Source: CAZMGT01 sp964565895
GTDB taxonomy: Bacteria > Armatimonadota > Zipacnadia > UBA1398 > CAZMGT01
DNA length: 64,000 nt
Direction: 5' to 3'
Assembly (NCBI GenBank): GCA_964565895.1
Contig: CAZMGT010000009.1
Coordinates: forward strand, 1 to 64,000
How positions within the stretch are numbered: position 1 is the stretch's first letter; each line of letters opens with the position of its first letter. A program made the translations under genes and the position numbers. Under the pieces are notes generated by a model. It saw only the letters and a program-made list of their open reading frames with translations. It did no database searches and had not been told where the DNA came from. Shown piece by piece: positions 43,345-52,533 of the stretch.

Positions 43345-44175
43345 CTAGTGCTCCACAGCGAGGGAGATGGGCTCCCCGCGCGCCCCGCGCTCCGCGCGCT
43401 CGCAAGCAATAAGCGCCGCGCCAAGGGCCGTGGCGAGCTGGGGGGCGTCTGGGACGAGCAGCTCCACGCCCAGCTCCTCGGAAAGCGTCGCGGCCACGCC
43501 GCGGTTTTGCGCCGGGCCGCCGTCGAACATCACGCTCTCCACGACCCCCACGCTGCGCACAAGCTGCCCCACTCGCTTCGCCACTGAGCGGTGTATTCCT
43601 GCGACAATGTCGGGCACTTCGCGCCCCTGCGCGAGCAGCGAGACGACCTCGGACTCCGCAAACACCGTGCACACGCTGTTGATCGTCAGCTCGTGCTTGG
43701 CGGCAAAGTGCAGCTTGCCGAGATCCTCAAGGTTAAGCTCGAGCCGCTGGGCGATAACCTCGAGAAAGCGCCCTGTGCCCGCGGCGCACTTGTCGTTCAT
43801 GGCAAAGTTAACCACGCGGCCCTGCTCGTCGAGCGAGATTACTTTGCTGTCCTGCCCGCCGATGTCGATTACCGTGCGCACGGTTTTGCCCGGCGGGCTG
43901 AGCCAGCGCGCCCCCGTGGCGTTTGCCGTAATCTCGCTCACGATCTCGTGCCCCAGCTCGGCGAGGCGCCGGCCGTAGCCCGTGGTAATGGCATAGCGCA
44001 CATCGCCCGGCCCCGCGCCGGCGCGCTCGAGCAGCTGGGCAAGCAGGCGATGCGCCGTGCGCCGGCAGTTCGCTCCGGAGGGGGCGACGTCGGCCTGAAC
44101 GATCTCGCGCTTCTCGTTTAGCAGCACGCACTTGGTCGCTGTGGAGCCGATGTCTAGCCCTGCGAAAAGGTCCAT
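43345..44175 (-). CDS. ATP-dependent activator of the dehydratase (HgdC/BcrA-type)
   Basis: A 276-residue BadF/BadG/BcrA/BcrD-type ATPase with an ASKHA fold: GLDIGSTATKCVLL, RTVIDIGGQDSKVI and FDGGPAQNRGVA. The two cysteines that bind the shared [4Fe-4S] cluster are Cys130 in NDKCAAGTG and Cys169 in NSVCTVFAESE, in line with the known HgdC pair at 127 and 166. It uses two ATP to push a low-potential electron into the partner dehydratase. It starts 3 bases after the stop of the first dehydratase-like gene, a typical coupling. Confidence 0.93.
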   Translation of the reverse strand: MDLFAGLDIGSTATKCVLLNEKREIVQADVAPSGANCRRTAHRLLAQLLERAGAGPGDVRYAITTGYGRRLAELGHEIVSEITANATGARWLSPPGKTVRTVIDIGGQDSKVISLDEQGRVVNFAMNDKCAAGTGRFLEVIAQRLELNLEDLGKLHFAAKHELTINSVCTVFAESEVVSLLAQGREVPDIVAGIHRSVAKRVGQLVRSVGVVESVMFDGGPAQNRGVAATLSEELGVELLVPDAPQLATALGAALIACERAERGARGEPISLAVEH

Positions 44176-44178
44176 CTC

Positions 44179-45366
44179 TCACACGCCCTGGGCCGTGGGC
44201 TGCTCCGCCCCTGGCGCTTGGAGCATACCCACGAAGCTCTCTATGCGGGTGCGCAACGGCTCAACGTCCTCCGCGCTGTAGTCCGTCTCTAGCTCGAGCA
44301 CGGGCACGCCAGCCTCTCGCAGCGCCCGGGCAAGCGGCGCCGCCTGCACCGCCGCCGGCGCGCACCCGCGCAGGATATGATACACCACGCCGGAGACCTC
44401 GAAGTCGCTCAGCGCTCGCCGAACGAGCGCCACGCGGCGGCCCACGGGGAGGGAAAACGTGCAGGCGCAGCGCTCCACAGCCCGCCGGGCGAGCCAGAGG
44501 AGCATCTCGCGCAGCCTCCCCCGCGGGGCTCCATTTTCATACAACACATTTAGGCGCGAGCAGAATTCCTCGCACACGATGTCCGCCCCCGCCTGCTCGA
44601 TGAGCCGGGGGAGCTTGTCGTTGGGCCAGATGATCGGCGCCCCGGTGAGCAAAACGCGCGGCCGCGCGGGGCGGCTTTCCCTTGGCGCGCGCGCCAGGGC
44701 GTCCGCGAGCCTGCGGCAGGCGGCCGTCCAGCCTGCCACATCTCCGTAATACAGGGCGTCGGCAACGAGCATTGCCTCAGAGCCGGAAATCGCCGGCGGC
44801 TTGCGCCGGCGCAGGGCGAACAGCGCGCGCAGGGCCTGGTGCGCCTGGGCGACGAGGTCGATCGCTTGTTCCAGTCTGGCACGGGTAACGGGGACGTCGG
44901 TAATGTCGGCGAGCCAGGCGCATAGGCCCTCCCACTCGGCGACGACCTCTTCGGCGGGCCTGCCTGGGGAAAGATCAATGAGGAACACATTGCCCTGCGC
45001 GCGGAGGAGGTCCGCGAGCTTGGTCTTCCAGTCGCAGGTGGTGCAGACGACGATGGCCTCGAGCTCTGCGGCAAGGCCCGCGCGTAGCGTATCCCACGCC
45101 GCGGCGACCACGGGGCAGGAGTCGCGGGCAAGGGGCGCGCCCGGCGCGCTTTCCCCCCACGCGCCGGCGCACAGGCGAAAGGGCACGGCCCCCGCGGCAA
45201 GGAAGAGCTCCTGGGGTAGGACGGTGCAGAAGTAGCCGACGACCTTCTTGCCCCCGGCGCGCGCCGTCTTAAGCCAGGCGGCGCCTCGGTCGCTAAGCAG
45301 ACGCTGAAAGTACTGCTCCGCCTGCGGAGGGACGGGGCACGAAAAGCGCACGCTTGCTTGGGGCAT
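44179..45366 (-). CDS. 2-hydroxyacyl-CoA dehydratase-type iron-sulfur subunit (first copy)
   Basis: A 395-residue paralogue of the gene at 41183. An N-terminal helix (EQYFQRLLSDRGAAWL) leads into KVVGYFCTVLPQELFLAAGAVPFRL. Cysteine candidates are Cys84 in RDSCPVV, Cys108 and Cys111 in VVCTTCDWK, CEEFCSR, RCACTF, and LRGCAPAAV. The C-terminal VPVLELETDYSAEDVEPL and RTRIESFVGML match the family. It could pair with the second copy as an A/B heterodimer, or act like the double-cubane-cluster proteins. No acyl-CoA transferase or hydroxyacid dehydrogenase gene accompanies them. ATG 45366 lies 14 bases after the upstream stop. Confidence 0.88.
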   Translation of the reverse strand: MPQASVRFSCPVPPQAEQYFQRLLSDRGAAWLKTARAGGKKVVGYFCTVLPQELFLAAGAVPFRLCAGAWGESAPGAPLARDSCPVVAAAWDTLRAGLAAELEAIVVCTTCDWKTKLADLLRAQGNVFLIDLSPGRPAEEVVAEWEGLCAWLADITDVPVTRARLEQAIDLVAQAHQALRALFALRRRKPPAISGSEAMLVADALYYGDVAGWTAACRRLADALARAPRESRPARPRVLLTGAPIIWPNDKLPRLIEQAGADIVCEEFCSRLNVLYENGAPRGRLREMLLWLARRAVERCACTFSLPVGRRVALVRRALSDFEVSGVVYHILRGCAPAAVQAAPLARALREAGVPVLELETDYSAEDVEPLRTRIESFVGMLQAPGAEQPTAQGV

Positions 45367-45379
45367 GGTTTGCGCCACG

Positions 45380-48025
45380 CTAGGAGAGCCTGGCCCGGGC
45401 CAGGTTAAGTGCGTTTTGTAGGGAGTTTTTCGCCTGCCACTCCATACGCGCCTCCACGGCGGGGCCGCGGTCGAAGTCATTGATGGCCAGGCCAAAGCCG
45501 AGCTCGGCCCCCGGGGCAAACCGCGCCCGGGGGAAGTTGAGCAGGGGAAGCGCCGCCTCGATCACATATCCCTCGCTCGTGCGCACGCTGGCCAAGATCT
45601 CCTCGATCCCGTGGCGGTTCATGCTTACTGGGCCCACGTCGAACGTGGGGTAAATAAGCGAGAGCTTGGGCTTTTGCAGCAGCCCCGCCGCGGGGGTAAG
45701 CCGCAGGCGATAGAACCCCTCCGTGGGCCGCGGCTCGCGGAACGGCGCCCGCCGCGCGTCGAGCACAAGCTCCACGGAGTCGCACGCGGCAGGGTTAAAG
45801 TCGTCGGCGTGGACGACGTCGTCGCGCACCGCCGCGGCAAGGTAGAGATAGTCCTCGTCGTAGGCGAGGTAGACGGTTGCAGAAAGGTCGCTCGCGCCTT
45901 GCCGCTGCTCCGCTCCCTGGGCAACCTGCGCCGCGGAGGAGATGCTAAGCGGCCGTAGGCCCAGCTTGCGCCAGTCGCCCAGCGCGCCGTCAATGGCGAT
46001 CGCCCCGCGCGCGACCTTGGCGATGGCCAGCTCCTTTTGCGCAGTGGCCTGGGCGACAAGCGCGGGCTTGTCCTCAGGCGCAAGCCCCGCGGCGACAGCT
46101 TGCTGGTATAGCGCGGCGAGCTCGTCCGGCCGGACAACGAGATACTCGTTGCCCAGGGCGCGCGCGGCGCGGGCGATTAGGGCAACGACGTCTTCCTCGG
46201 GCGAAAACTGCGTTTCGTCAATGCCCACGAAGACAAACCGCTCAGGCCTGCCCCGCAGCTCGGCAGGGAGGTTTTCGAGCACCTTGCGGCTCGCGGCGAC
46301 CGAGCGAAAGGCGCAAAAGACGGGCCTTTGCCCCACGCGGAACGAGCTGCGCTCGAGATACTCCCCCGCGGCGTTGGTCCCGTAGAGAATGGCGCGCAGG
46401 CCGTCGATCACAGTAGTGTAGCGCTGCAGGGTCTGCTCGTCGGCGGCGTCGACCCACAATGTGTCGATGCCCAACAGGCTCATGTAGCCCGCTGTGCTCT
46501 GGAGGAAGTATTGGAAGATCTTGTCCTTTTCCTTAAACGCCTCGCCGAACACGGGCGCGTGAATTTCGCCCATGCCGGACATGTCCGCGACGAAGCAGTC
46601 GTTGGCCGAGGCAGTGAGGTAGAAGTATTTCAGCAAGTTGGGGAAGGCGTCGGCCGCGGCGAGGGGGATCGCCCAGCCCAGGGGCAAGGAGCCCCGGCTT
46701 TGATAGTCCCAGTGCACCGGCCGCTCGTTGAGGAAATAGCCGAGCGAGTTGCCGCACGTTAAGCAGAAGGCGAGGTATTTTTTGTTCGCCTCGAGCTTAA
46801 CCTGGCGCGGGGGCTTGGGGCGCAGCGGCTCGCGCTGGACCGGCCGCTCGCCGGAGTGATACGAGATGTTGCGCGCCCCGCGGCAGTCGATAAAGAACTT
46901 GCCAAAGCGCGAGAACAGGCGCAACAAGCGCGTGCGCTTTTGCTCAAGCTCGGGGTCGTCTTTCGTGCCGATAACGCCGATTATCGGGCAGTTTTGCGGG
47001 GTTTTGCTCAAAATAAGCTCCAGGGTGCGCTCGTCCATGTTCGTGTCGCCGTCGATGTAAAAGGTGAACAGGTCGAACTGCGTAACATAGTCGGTAAGGT
47101 CCGTTTCGCCCGCGCTGCCCAGCGGGGGGATAAAGACCAGGGCGAACTTTAGGCACTTGTCCCAAAGGTTGTTCAGCGCCCAGGTATATACGGCCATCGT
47201 CGCCTGCTTCTCGTCGCCGTTGTAGGTGGCCAAGTTCCACTGCTTCATCTGCGTTGTGTCGAGCACAGGAAGCTGGGGCACGCGATCTTGCATCCCCTGC
47301 GCGGACCAGCTTTGCTGGACGAACTTGCGATAAAGCTCCGGGGTCAGGGGCAGGGCGTTTTCCACCGCGCACAGCGTGCGCACCACGTTAAGCACGGCGC
47401 GCGGCTGGGCCGGCTTGGCGTTAGGGTCGAGCAGCGCCGGGTCGTAAAGGACAATGGCGTTAAACTCCGGCGGCTGCAGCTCGTTAACAAAGCGCTTTAT
47501 CCCCATGAGCAGCTTGGACTTGTCGATTCTATAGCCCACCTGCTGGGGCAAGGGCTTGCCCCGGGCCCAAATGCCCATTAGCGGGTCGCCCACCGCGGCG
47601 CGGCGCCACGGCGCGCGCCGCCCGCGCAGCCAAAAGTCGCCCCGCTCCACGAGATACCACATGGGCACGCGGCGGTTGACGATCCCCGCAAAGGCGCGCG
47701 CGGCAAGCTTTTCCGCAGGGCTCAGCCCGTCGAGCATAATGAGCTTGTTCTTGGCCCACGCTGGCGTCTTCGCTCGGGGAAGAACGCCCTCGTAGCTCTT
47801 TAGCTCCTCGAACGGGGGGAGATCGTTGCGCCGCCAGCAGTTGCACCAGTGCCCGCTGAAATAGCTGAGGTAGACGTCGCTTGGGTTATAGGACGCGGGC
47901 TGCGCCTGGTAGGGGGCTGAGGGAGCGGGCTGCGGCGCGGGCGGTTGGCGCTGGCCCAGACGGGGGAGGATGAGGAGAAGTGCAAAAAGAGAAACAACAA
48001 GCGCTGCGCCGATAAATCTGTTCAC
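45380..48025 (-). CDS. GxGYxYP-type exported protein with CBM9/DOMON-like C-terminal domain
   Basis: An 881-residue protein with an N-terminal membrane anchor or uncleaved signal (IGAALVVSLFALLLILP), then a Pro/Gln/Ala linker. Residues about 95-590 match the GxGYxYP putative glycoside hydrolase family: AEKLAARAFAGIVNRRVPMWYL at the start, and SMGEIHAP-like SGMGEIHAPVF where relatives have a Gly-rich Tyr-Pro motif, so the signature is divergent. Residues about 690-875 form a CBM9/DOMON-type beta-sandwich (ATVYLAYDEDYLYLAAAVRDD, DSVELVLDARRAP, LGFGLAINDFDRG). It probably binds or cuts a polysaccharide outside the cell. It is the first gene of the dehydratase operon; GTG 48025 follows AGGAGGAGG. 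Confidence 0.8.
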   Translation of the reverse strand: MNRFIGAALVVSLFALLLILPRLGQRQPPAPQPAPSAPYQAQPASYNPSDVYLSYFSGHWCNCWRRNDLPPFEELKSYEGVLPRAKTPAWAKNKLIMLDGLSPAEKLAARAFAGIVNRRVPMWYLVERGDFWLRGRRAPWRRAAVGDPLMGIWARGKPLPQQVGYRIDKSKLLMGIKRFVNELQPPEFNAIVLYDPALLDPNAKPAQPRAVLNVVRTLCAVENALPLTPELYRKFVQQSWSAQGMQDRVPQLPVLDTTQMKQWNLATYNGDEKQATMAVYTWALNNLWDKCLKFALVFIPPLGSAGETDLTDYVTQFDLFTFYIDGDTNMDERTLELILSKTPQNCPIIGVIGTKDDPELEQKRTRLLRLFSRFGKFFIDCRGARNISYHSGERPVQREPLRPKPPRQVKLEANKKYLAFCLTCGNSLGYFLNERPVHWDYQSRGSLPLGWAIPLAAADAFPNLLKYFYLTASANDCFVADMSGMGEIHAPVFGEAFKEKDKIFQYFLQSTAGYMSLLGIDTLWVDAADEQTLQRYTTVIDGLRAILYGTNAAGEYLERSSFRVGQRPVFCAFRSVAASRKVLENLPAELRGRPERFVFVGIDETQFSPEEDVVALIARAARALGNEYLVVRPDELAALYQQAVAAGLAPEDKPALVAQATAQKELAIAKVARGAIAIDGALGDWRKLGLRPLSISSAAQVAQGAEQRQGASDLSATVYLAYDEDYLYLAAAVRDDVVHADDFNPAACDSVELVLDARRAPFREPRPTEGFYRLRLTPAAGLLQKPKLSLIYPTFDVGPVSMNRHGIEEILASVRTSEGYVIEAALPLLNFPRARFAPGAELGFGLAINDFDRGPAVEARMEWQAKNSLQNALNLARARLS

Positions 48026-48095
48026 CGCTTGCCTCCTCCTGGGGCGAAATTTTCCTCGGTTAAATTCACCGGCGGGGGGTGTTTCCCTCCCATAT

Positions 48096-48109
48096 ATAAT
48101 CGCAATTAT
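48096..48109. promoter_or_regulatory. Palindrome between divergent genes
   Basis: ATAAT and ATTAT are separated by CGCA at 48096-48109 in the AT-rich part of the 140-base gap between the dehydratase operon (leftward) and the M16-like gene (rightward). TATAAT at 48095-48100 is a possible rightward minus-10 without a good minus-35. It may be an operator or coincidence. Confidence 0.3.
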
Positions 48110-48165
48110 GTAAAATCGGCGCGCGCAGCGAGGGCACTGCCCGGAGCCGCCCGCTGTTTGATCAG

Positions 48166-49497
48166 TTGAGCTTGGCCGCCCCTGCTGCTACACTTGCACT
48201 GCGCTTGACCGCGGGGCGCGAGCTTGAGGTTGGCGCGAGGGCCATGAGGGTTATCGAGCTATACTCGCCGCACGTGCACTCCGTCTGCTATTCCATCCAC
48301 GTCGGCGCGGGGAGCCTTACCGACCACCCGAGCAAACCGGGGGTGGCCCTGCTTACCCAGCGCTGCGTGGTGGAGACCGACTCCGCCGTGCGGCGCCGGG
48401 GGATCGCCCACGGGCGATATACGAGCGGCCACGTTACCCCGGGCGAGGCATATATTTTCGTCAGCGGGCACCGCTCGCGGGGCCAGGAGATCGCCGAGCT
48501 TGTGCCCAGGTTCTTGCGCGAGGCGCAGTTTACCGAAGAGGCCCTGGAGCTGGAGAAGTCCGTCCTCTGGGAGAGCCTGCCCGAAAGCTACGAGGTGCCC
48601 TATGACGTGTCCGACCTGATCCACCGCGTGCTCCTCGAGGAGGGGCTGAACTTTAGCGTGACGGGCACGCGCGACACCCTGCCCAGCATTACCGTGGAGG
48701 ACGTCGCGCGCCGGTTCGACATGTACTGGGTGCAGCCCGATGTCGTGCTTTCCGTCGCCGGCGCTTATCGCGAGAGGGACCTGGCCCTTGCCGCGGAGGG
48801 CTTGCGCCAGGTTATCGAGGCTTCGGGCAATCCCCCACCTCCGCGGCTGCACGGCGGGCTAACCCGCGAGCGGCGGACGGTCATTGTGCCTACGGTGGAC
48901 GAGCGGTTTAGCCTGCACCTGCTCTTTCCGGACACCGAGGGCGGCCCGCGCACGCAGTTTATGCTGCGCGTGCTCGACTGCGTGCTCGGCAACGGGCCGG
49001 ACTCGCGCGTCGTTAAGCGGTTGTCCTGGGAGCTGGGGCTAGGCGATATGGCCGGTTCGGACCTGTGGTATCTCAACGATGTCCTCGTGCTCGAGGTCTA
49101 CGTTCAGGGGAGCTACGCGCGGTTTAAGAAGACGGTGGGCGCGCTCGCGCGGAGCGTGGAGTCGTTGTTCTTAGAGCCTCCGGAGGACGCCGAGGTGGAG
49201 GAGGCGCTGACCATCCTCTCCCACCTGCAGGACTATCTCTTGGACGACCCGCAGACGGCGGCGCCCCTGCGCGGGACGAACTTTTTCCTCAGCCGGCTGA
49301 GCAGCGCAAACGAGTTCGACAAGATGTTCGGCGGGCCGCGGCACGTGGGCCCGGGGGACGTGCACGAAGTGGCCCAGCGCATTCTCTCCTGGGACAACCT
49401 GTCCATCCTCTACATGGGGCCGGACCCCGAGGCCACGGCGGAGTTTCTCGAGCACACCTGGCCCTACAAAGAAGCGGAGATTTGGGACAACGTATAG
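48166..49497 (+). CDS. M16-family peptidase homologue without zinc motif
   Basis: A 443-residue protein with the two-domain M16 (insulinase/processing peptidase) layout: YSPHVHSVCYSIHVGAGSLTD at the first strands, SVTGTRDTLPSITVEDV, and the second-domain DERFSLHLLFPDTEGGPRTQF. The catalytic HxxEH is replaced by LLTQRCVVE, so peptidase activity is not expected; it may be a partner or chaperone for an active copy elsewhere. The protein is cytosolic, with no signal. TTG 48166 is favoured because the N-terminal beta-strand of the family is encoded before the ATG at 48244. Confidence 0.86.
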   Translation: MSLAAPAATLALRLTAGRELEVGARAMRVIELYSPHVHSVCYSIHVGAGSLTDHPSKPGVALLTQRCVVETDSAVRRRGIAHGRYTSGHVTPGEAYIFVSGHRSRGQEIAELVPRFLREAQFTEEALELEKSVLWESLPESYEVPYDVSDLIHRVLLEEGLNFSVTGTRDTLPSITVEDVARRFDMYWVQPDVVLSVAGAYRERDLALAAEGLRQVIEASGNPPPPRLHGGLTRERRTVIVPTVDERFSLHLLFPDTEGGPRTQFMLRVLDCVLGNGPDSRVVKRLSWELGLGDMAGSDLWYLNDVLVLEVYVQGSYARFKKTVGALARSVESLFLEPPEDAEVEEALTILSHLQDYLLDDPQTAAPLRGTNFFLSRLSSANEFDKMFGGPRHVGPGDVHEVAQRILSWDNLSILYMGPDPEATAEFLEHTWPYKEAEIWDNV

Positions 49498-49743
49498 CGC
49501 GCCTGGCGCGCCCCGCGTCGCCTGCTCTGCCCCGGCCCTCCCCCTCGTTTAGCGACAAGCGGCACCTGGCAGCCCCAAGCCCTGTGGCGAGGCGCCCTTA
49601 CTCCGCTTGCAAACGCTACTTTGCGGCAAGTTTTCCGCCCTGTGAAAAAAATGTGGAAAAAATGTAAAGCAAGGCGTTTAGGCGGCGCTTGTCTGTGGAA
49701 TTAAGGGTACACCGCTCGGAAAACGCGGGCGGGAGGCCCGATT

Positions 49744-50877
49744 ATGAGAGCAAAGGTAGCCGTTTTAGCGATCTGCGCGCCGGCGGTGGTTGTCAGCGTG
49801 CTGGGCTGCTCCGCCGGCGTTATTGATATCGGGCCCATCCCCAACCCATCGCAGGGCGAGGAGCGCGCCCCAGCGGACGACGGGCTCGCCGCTCCCACCC
49901 CCTCGCCCATCGCCGAGCCCCAACCCGGAGATGACGCCGCTCCCGCGCCCACACCGTCGCCAGAGCAAACGCCGAACGAGCCTCCGACAACCCCGGCCGA
50001 TCCTGGCCAGTCGCTAATCTATGGGCACGTGGTAGACGCCCTGCAGCCGGACTTGGGCATCCCGCAGTCCTATGTCTACGTTCCCAAGCCCGCCACGGGC
50101 CAAGGCACCGCGGGCGTGCGCCAGGAGGTGCTCGTGGGCGACTACTCCGACGATTCAGGCTACTACGAGCTGCGCGGTGTGCCCGCGGGCGATGTGACGG
50201 TCGTCGTCGAGCCCCCGCCCGACTCCGGCTATCAGAGGATCGAGATCCAGACGACCCTCGCCCCGGGCCAGCAGATGCGCCTGCGCATTACCCTCGTCTC
50301 CGAGGAGGTCTTCGCCCAGCTTAAGCAGGTTATCGTTAGCCCCAGCGCCGCCGAGGTCACCGTGGGGCAGACGCTGCGCTTCTCCGCGGCGGTGCTCGAC
50401 ATCTACGGCAACGTCCAGCCCATCCAGCCGATTTGGGTCGTCGTCGGCGGTGGGGGGACGATCGACGAATACGGCGTGTTCCGCGCGGGCAATGAGCCCT
50501 GCCAGACGACAGTGGTGGCCATTGCCGGGAGAAAGACGGGCACGGCCGCGGTGTCCGTTGTCCGGCCGGAGTTTAGCGTTTCCCCGCGCGAGCTTGACTT
50601 TGGCTCGCTCGCCTGCTCGCAAACGCTGCAAATTGTGGAAAACGCGGGCCAGCTCCAATGGACGCTCGAGGAGTCCGCGCCGTGGCTTTCCGTTGCCCCG
50701 ACAAGCGGCAGCGGCTCGGCCGCGGTAGCCGTCTCCGTGTCGCGCGAGGGCCTTGAGCCGGGGCTTTACGAGTGCGCGCTTGTGCTGCGCACCAACGGGG
50801 GCACGCTGAGCATCCCCGTGCGCATGGAGGTCTCGCGCACGCTAATTGAGATCCACGCGGCGAGGGGGGTGCGCTAA
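49744..50877 (+). CDS. Lipoprotein with carboxypeptidase-regulatory-like and BACON-like domains
   Basis: A 377-residue lipoprotein: Cys22 in VSVLGC, then a Pro/Thr/Ser/Glu-rich spacer (about 40-95). A carboxypeptidase-regulatory-like beta-sandwich follows (IYGHVVDALQPDLGIPQSY, SGYYELRGVPAGDVTVVV). Next is a Big-like domain (VIVSPSAAEVTVGQTLRFSA, IWVVVGGGGTIDEYGVFRAG), and last a BACON/HYDIN-type repeat (FSVSPRELDFGSL, APWLSVAPTSGSGSAAVAV). It is a surface binding or scaffold protein. Its TAA is followed at once by the GTG of the next gene, so they are co-translated. An A-rich stretch with TGTGAAAAAAATGTGG lies upstream at about 49640. Confidence 0.88.
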   Translation: MRAKVAVLAICAPAVVVSVLGCSAGVIDIGPIPNPSQGEERAPADDGLAAPTPSPIAEPQPGDDAAPAPTPSPEQTPNEPPTTPADPGQSLIYGHVVDALQPDLGIPQSYVYVPKPATGQGTAGVRQEVLVGDYSDDSGYYELRGVPAGDVTVVVEPPPDSGYQRIEIQTTLAPGQQMRLRITLVSEEVFAQLKQVIVSPSAAEVTVGQTLRFSAAVLDIYGNVQPIQPIWVVVGGGGTIDEYGVFRAGNEPCQTTVVAIAGRKTGTAAVSVVRPEFSVSPRELDFGSLACSQTLQIVENAGQLQWTLEESAPWLSVAPTSGSGSAAVAVSVSREGLEPGLYECALVLRTNGGTLSIPVRMEVSRTLIEIHAARGVR

Positions 50878-52455
50878 GTGGCGCGCTGGGCGAGGGTTAT
50901 CATCGTGCTCGCGGGCGGCGTGCTGTGCTCCGTTTTGGCCGCGGGCTGCGCAACGGTGCCCATCGCAGGCGGCCCGCCGGCGGTTGCCCCTGCGCTGCCT
51001 GCGCCCGGCCAAGGCCAGGTTGAGGTGTGCGTTACCTTCCCCCCGCTGCCCGAAGACGCTCGCGGCCCCGCGGCGCGCCTTATCCCCTGCCGCACGGAGT
51101 ATGTCCAGGTGCGCATTACCGCGCTGGACATGGAGCCCATCGAGGCCACCCTGCGCCGGCAGAGCGACGAGGGGGGCACGGAAACCCTTCTCCTCACCGT
51201 TCCCCCAGGGCCGGATAGGCACTTTGAGATTACCGCGAAAAAAGCCGACGGCACGGCGCTGGCCAGCGCGCAGCTTAACGCGGAGGTCCTCCGCGGGGCG
51301 CTTACCCGGCTGAGCATCGAGCTTGCCCCGGACCCGGAAAACGCCGTCCCCGTGGCCACCGTCTCCGGCCCGGCGCGGGCATATTTAAACCAGCCGGTAA
51401 CGTTCGTCGCCGCGGCCGCCGACCCCGACGGGGCGATCGTCTCCCAACGGTGGGACTTCGGCGACGGAGCGACGGCCTCGGGCGAGGAGGTCACGCACGC
51501 ATATTCCGCCCCGGGAACATATACCGTAACGTTTGTCGCCACGGATGACGACGGCATCGAAGCCCGCGCGAGCACGGAGATAACGATAGACAACCGCGTG
51601 GAGCGGATACTGTTCGTGGGCAGCGACCAAGGCTGGCCTAGGCTGTGCCTGCTCGACCCAGCCACGGGCGAGGTTGCCCCGCTCGAGCCGGTGGAGTCCG
51701 CGCGCGGCTATGCCCCGGCGATCTCCCCCGACGGCACGAAGATCGCCTGCTTCGACGCCACTACGGGCGAGCTGCGCGTTATGGAGTGGAACGGGAGCAA
51801 GCTCGGCGCAAGCTGGGCCGTTACCCCGCCGGATACATACGTCTACGAGCCCTACGGCGTGGCGTTTTCGCCGGATGGGTCAACGCTTGCCTTTGCCGCA
51901 ACGCTCGAGGACGTTGACGACGACGGCTCGTCGCTTTACCTGTGCGACGTGTCCGGGGCAAACCTGCGCCAGGTGGTAGACGGCGTGGCGGGCTCGTGCG
52001 AGCAGCCGAGCTGGGCGCCGGACGGCTCTGCGATTTACTTTACCAGGAACAACTGCGCGCTGGTCTGCCACATCGGCCCGGGGGGCGAGGTGAGCGAGCC
52101 CGAGCCGGTGTTCGCCGGCGCCGACTACCTCCGCTGGGCGGCACTCTCGCCCGACGGGACAAAGCTCGCCTATACCCACGCCAACCTGCAGCAGGCGGGT
52201 GTCGTGCGCATAGACGGCAGCGGCGACTGCTACGTCTCGCAGGGGCTGAGCGGCTTGCCCATTTGCGTGTGCTGGTCGCCGCGGGGCGAGCTCCTCGCGC
52301 TCTCCGCCCAGAAGCCCGGAGCGGGGGGAACGCGGTGCGACATATTCGTTAAGGCTTCCGACGGCTCGGGCGAGGCCTTGCGGCTAACGAGCGACGCGCC
52401 GGCGATCGCCGGCCAGCCCATCTGCTGGGGGCAGCTCCTACCGCCCGCGCGGTAG
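50878..52455 (+). CDS. Lipoprotein with PKD domain and TolB-like beta-propeller
   Basis: A 525-residue lipoprotein: signal VLAGGVLCSVLAAGC, a beta domain of about 120 residues (VQVRITALDMEPIEATLRR), then a PKD domain (about 160-240) with VTFVAAAADPDGAIVSQRW and WDFGDGATASGEEVTHAYSA. The rest is a TolB/WD40-like propeller with blades ISPDGTKIACFD, FSPDGSTLAFAAT, WAPDGSAIYFT and LSPDGTKLAYTH. It probably binds sugars or peptides on the cell surface together with the preceding lipoprotein. The GTG follows the TAA of that gene directly (TAAGTG). Confidence 0.9.
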   Translation: MARWARVIIVLAGGVLCSVLAAGCATVPIAGGPPAVAPALPAPGQGQVEVCVTFPPLPEDARGPAARLIPCRTEYVQVRITALDMEPIEATLRRQSDEGGTETLLLTVPPGPDRHFEITAKKADGTALASAQLNAEVLRGALTRLSIELAPDPENAVPVATVSGPARAYLNQPVTFVAAAADPDGAIVSQRWDFGDGATASGEEVTHAYSAPGTYTVTFVATDDDGIEARASTEITIDNRVERILFVGSDQGWPRLCLLDPATGEVAPLEPVESARGYAPAISPDGTKIACFDATTGELRVMEWNGSKLGASWAVTPPDTYVYEPYGVAFSPDGSTLAFAATLEDVDDDGSSLYLCDVSGANLRQVVDGVAGSCEQPSWAPDGSAIYFTRNNCALVCHIGPGGEVSEPEPVFAGADYLRWAALSPDGTKLAYTHANLQQAGVVRIDGSGDCYVSQGLSGLPICVCWSPRGELLALSAQKPGAGGTRCDIFVKASDGSGEALRLTSDAPAIAGQPICWGQLLPPAR

Positions 52456-52473
52456 CCGTTTCTCTCTCCCATC

Positions 52474-52516
52474 GCTGCGGCCCCTGCCGTGCCCCGCGGG
52501 GGCTGCAGCTATTTTC
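52474..52516 (+). terminator. Probable intrinsic terminator of the lipoprotein pair
   Basis: GCTGC and GCCCC pair with GGGGC and GCAGC (52474-52484 with 52499-52509) with one mismatch and a 14-base loop, followed by TATTTTC. It lies 18 bases after the stop at 52455. Confidence 0.5.
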
Positions 52517-52533
52517 GGCCGCTTCCGCGCCGG

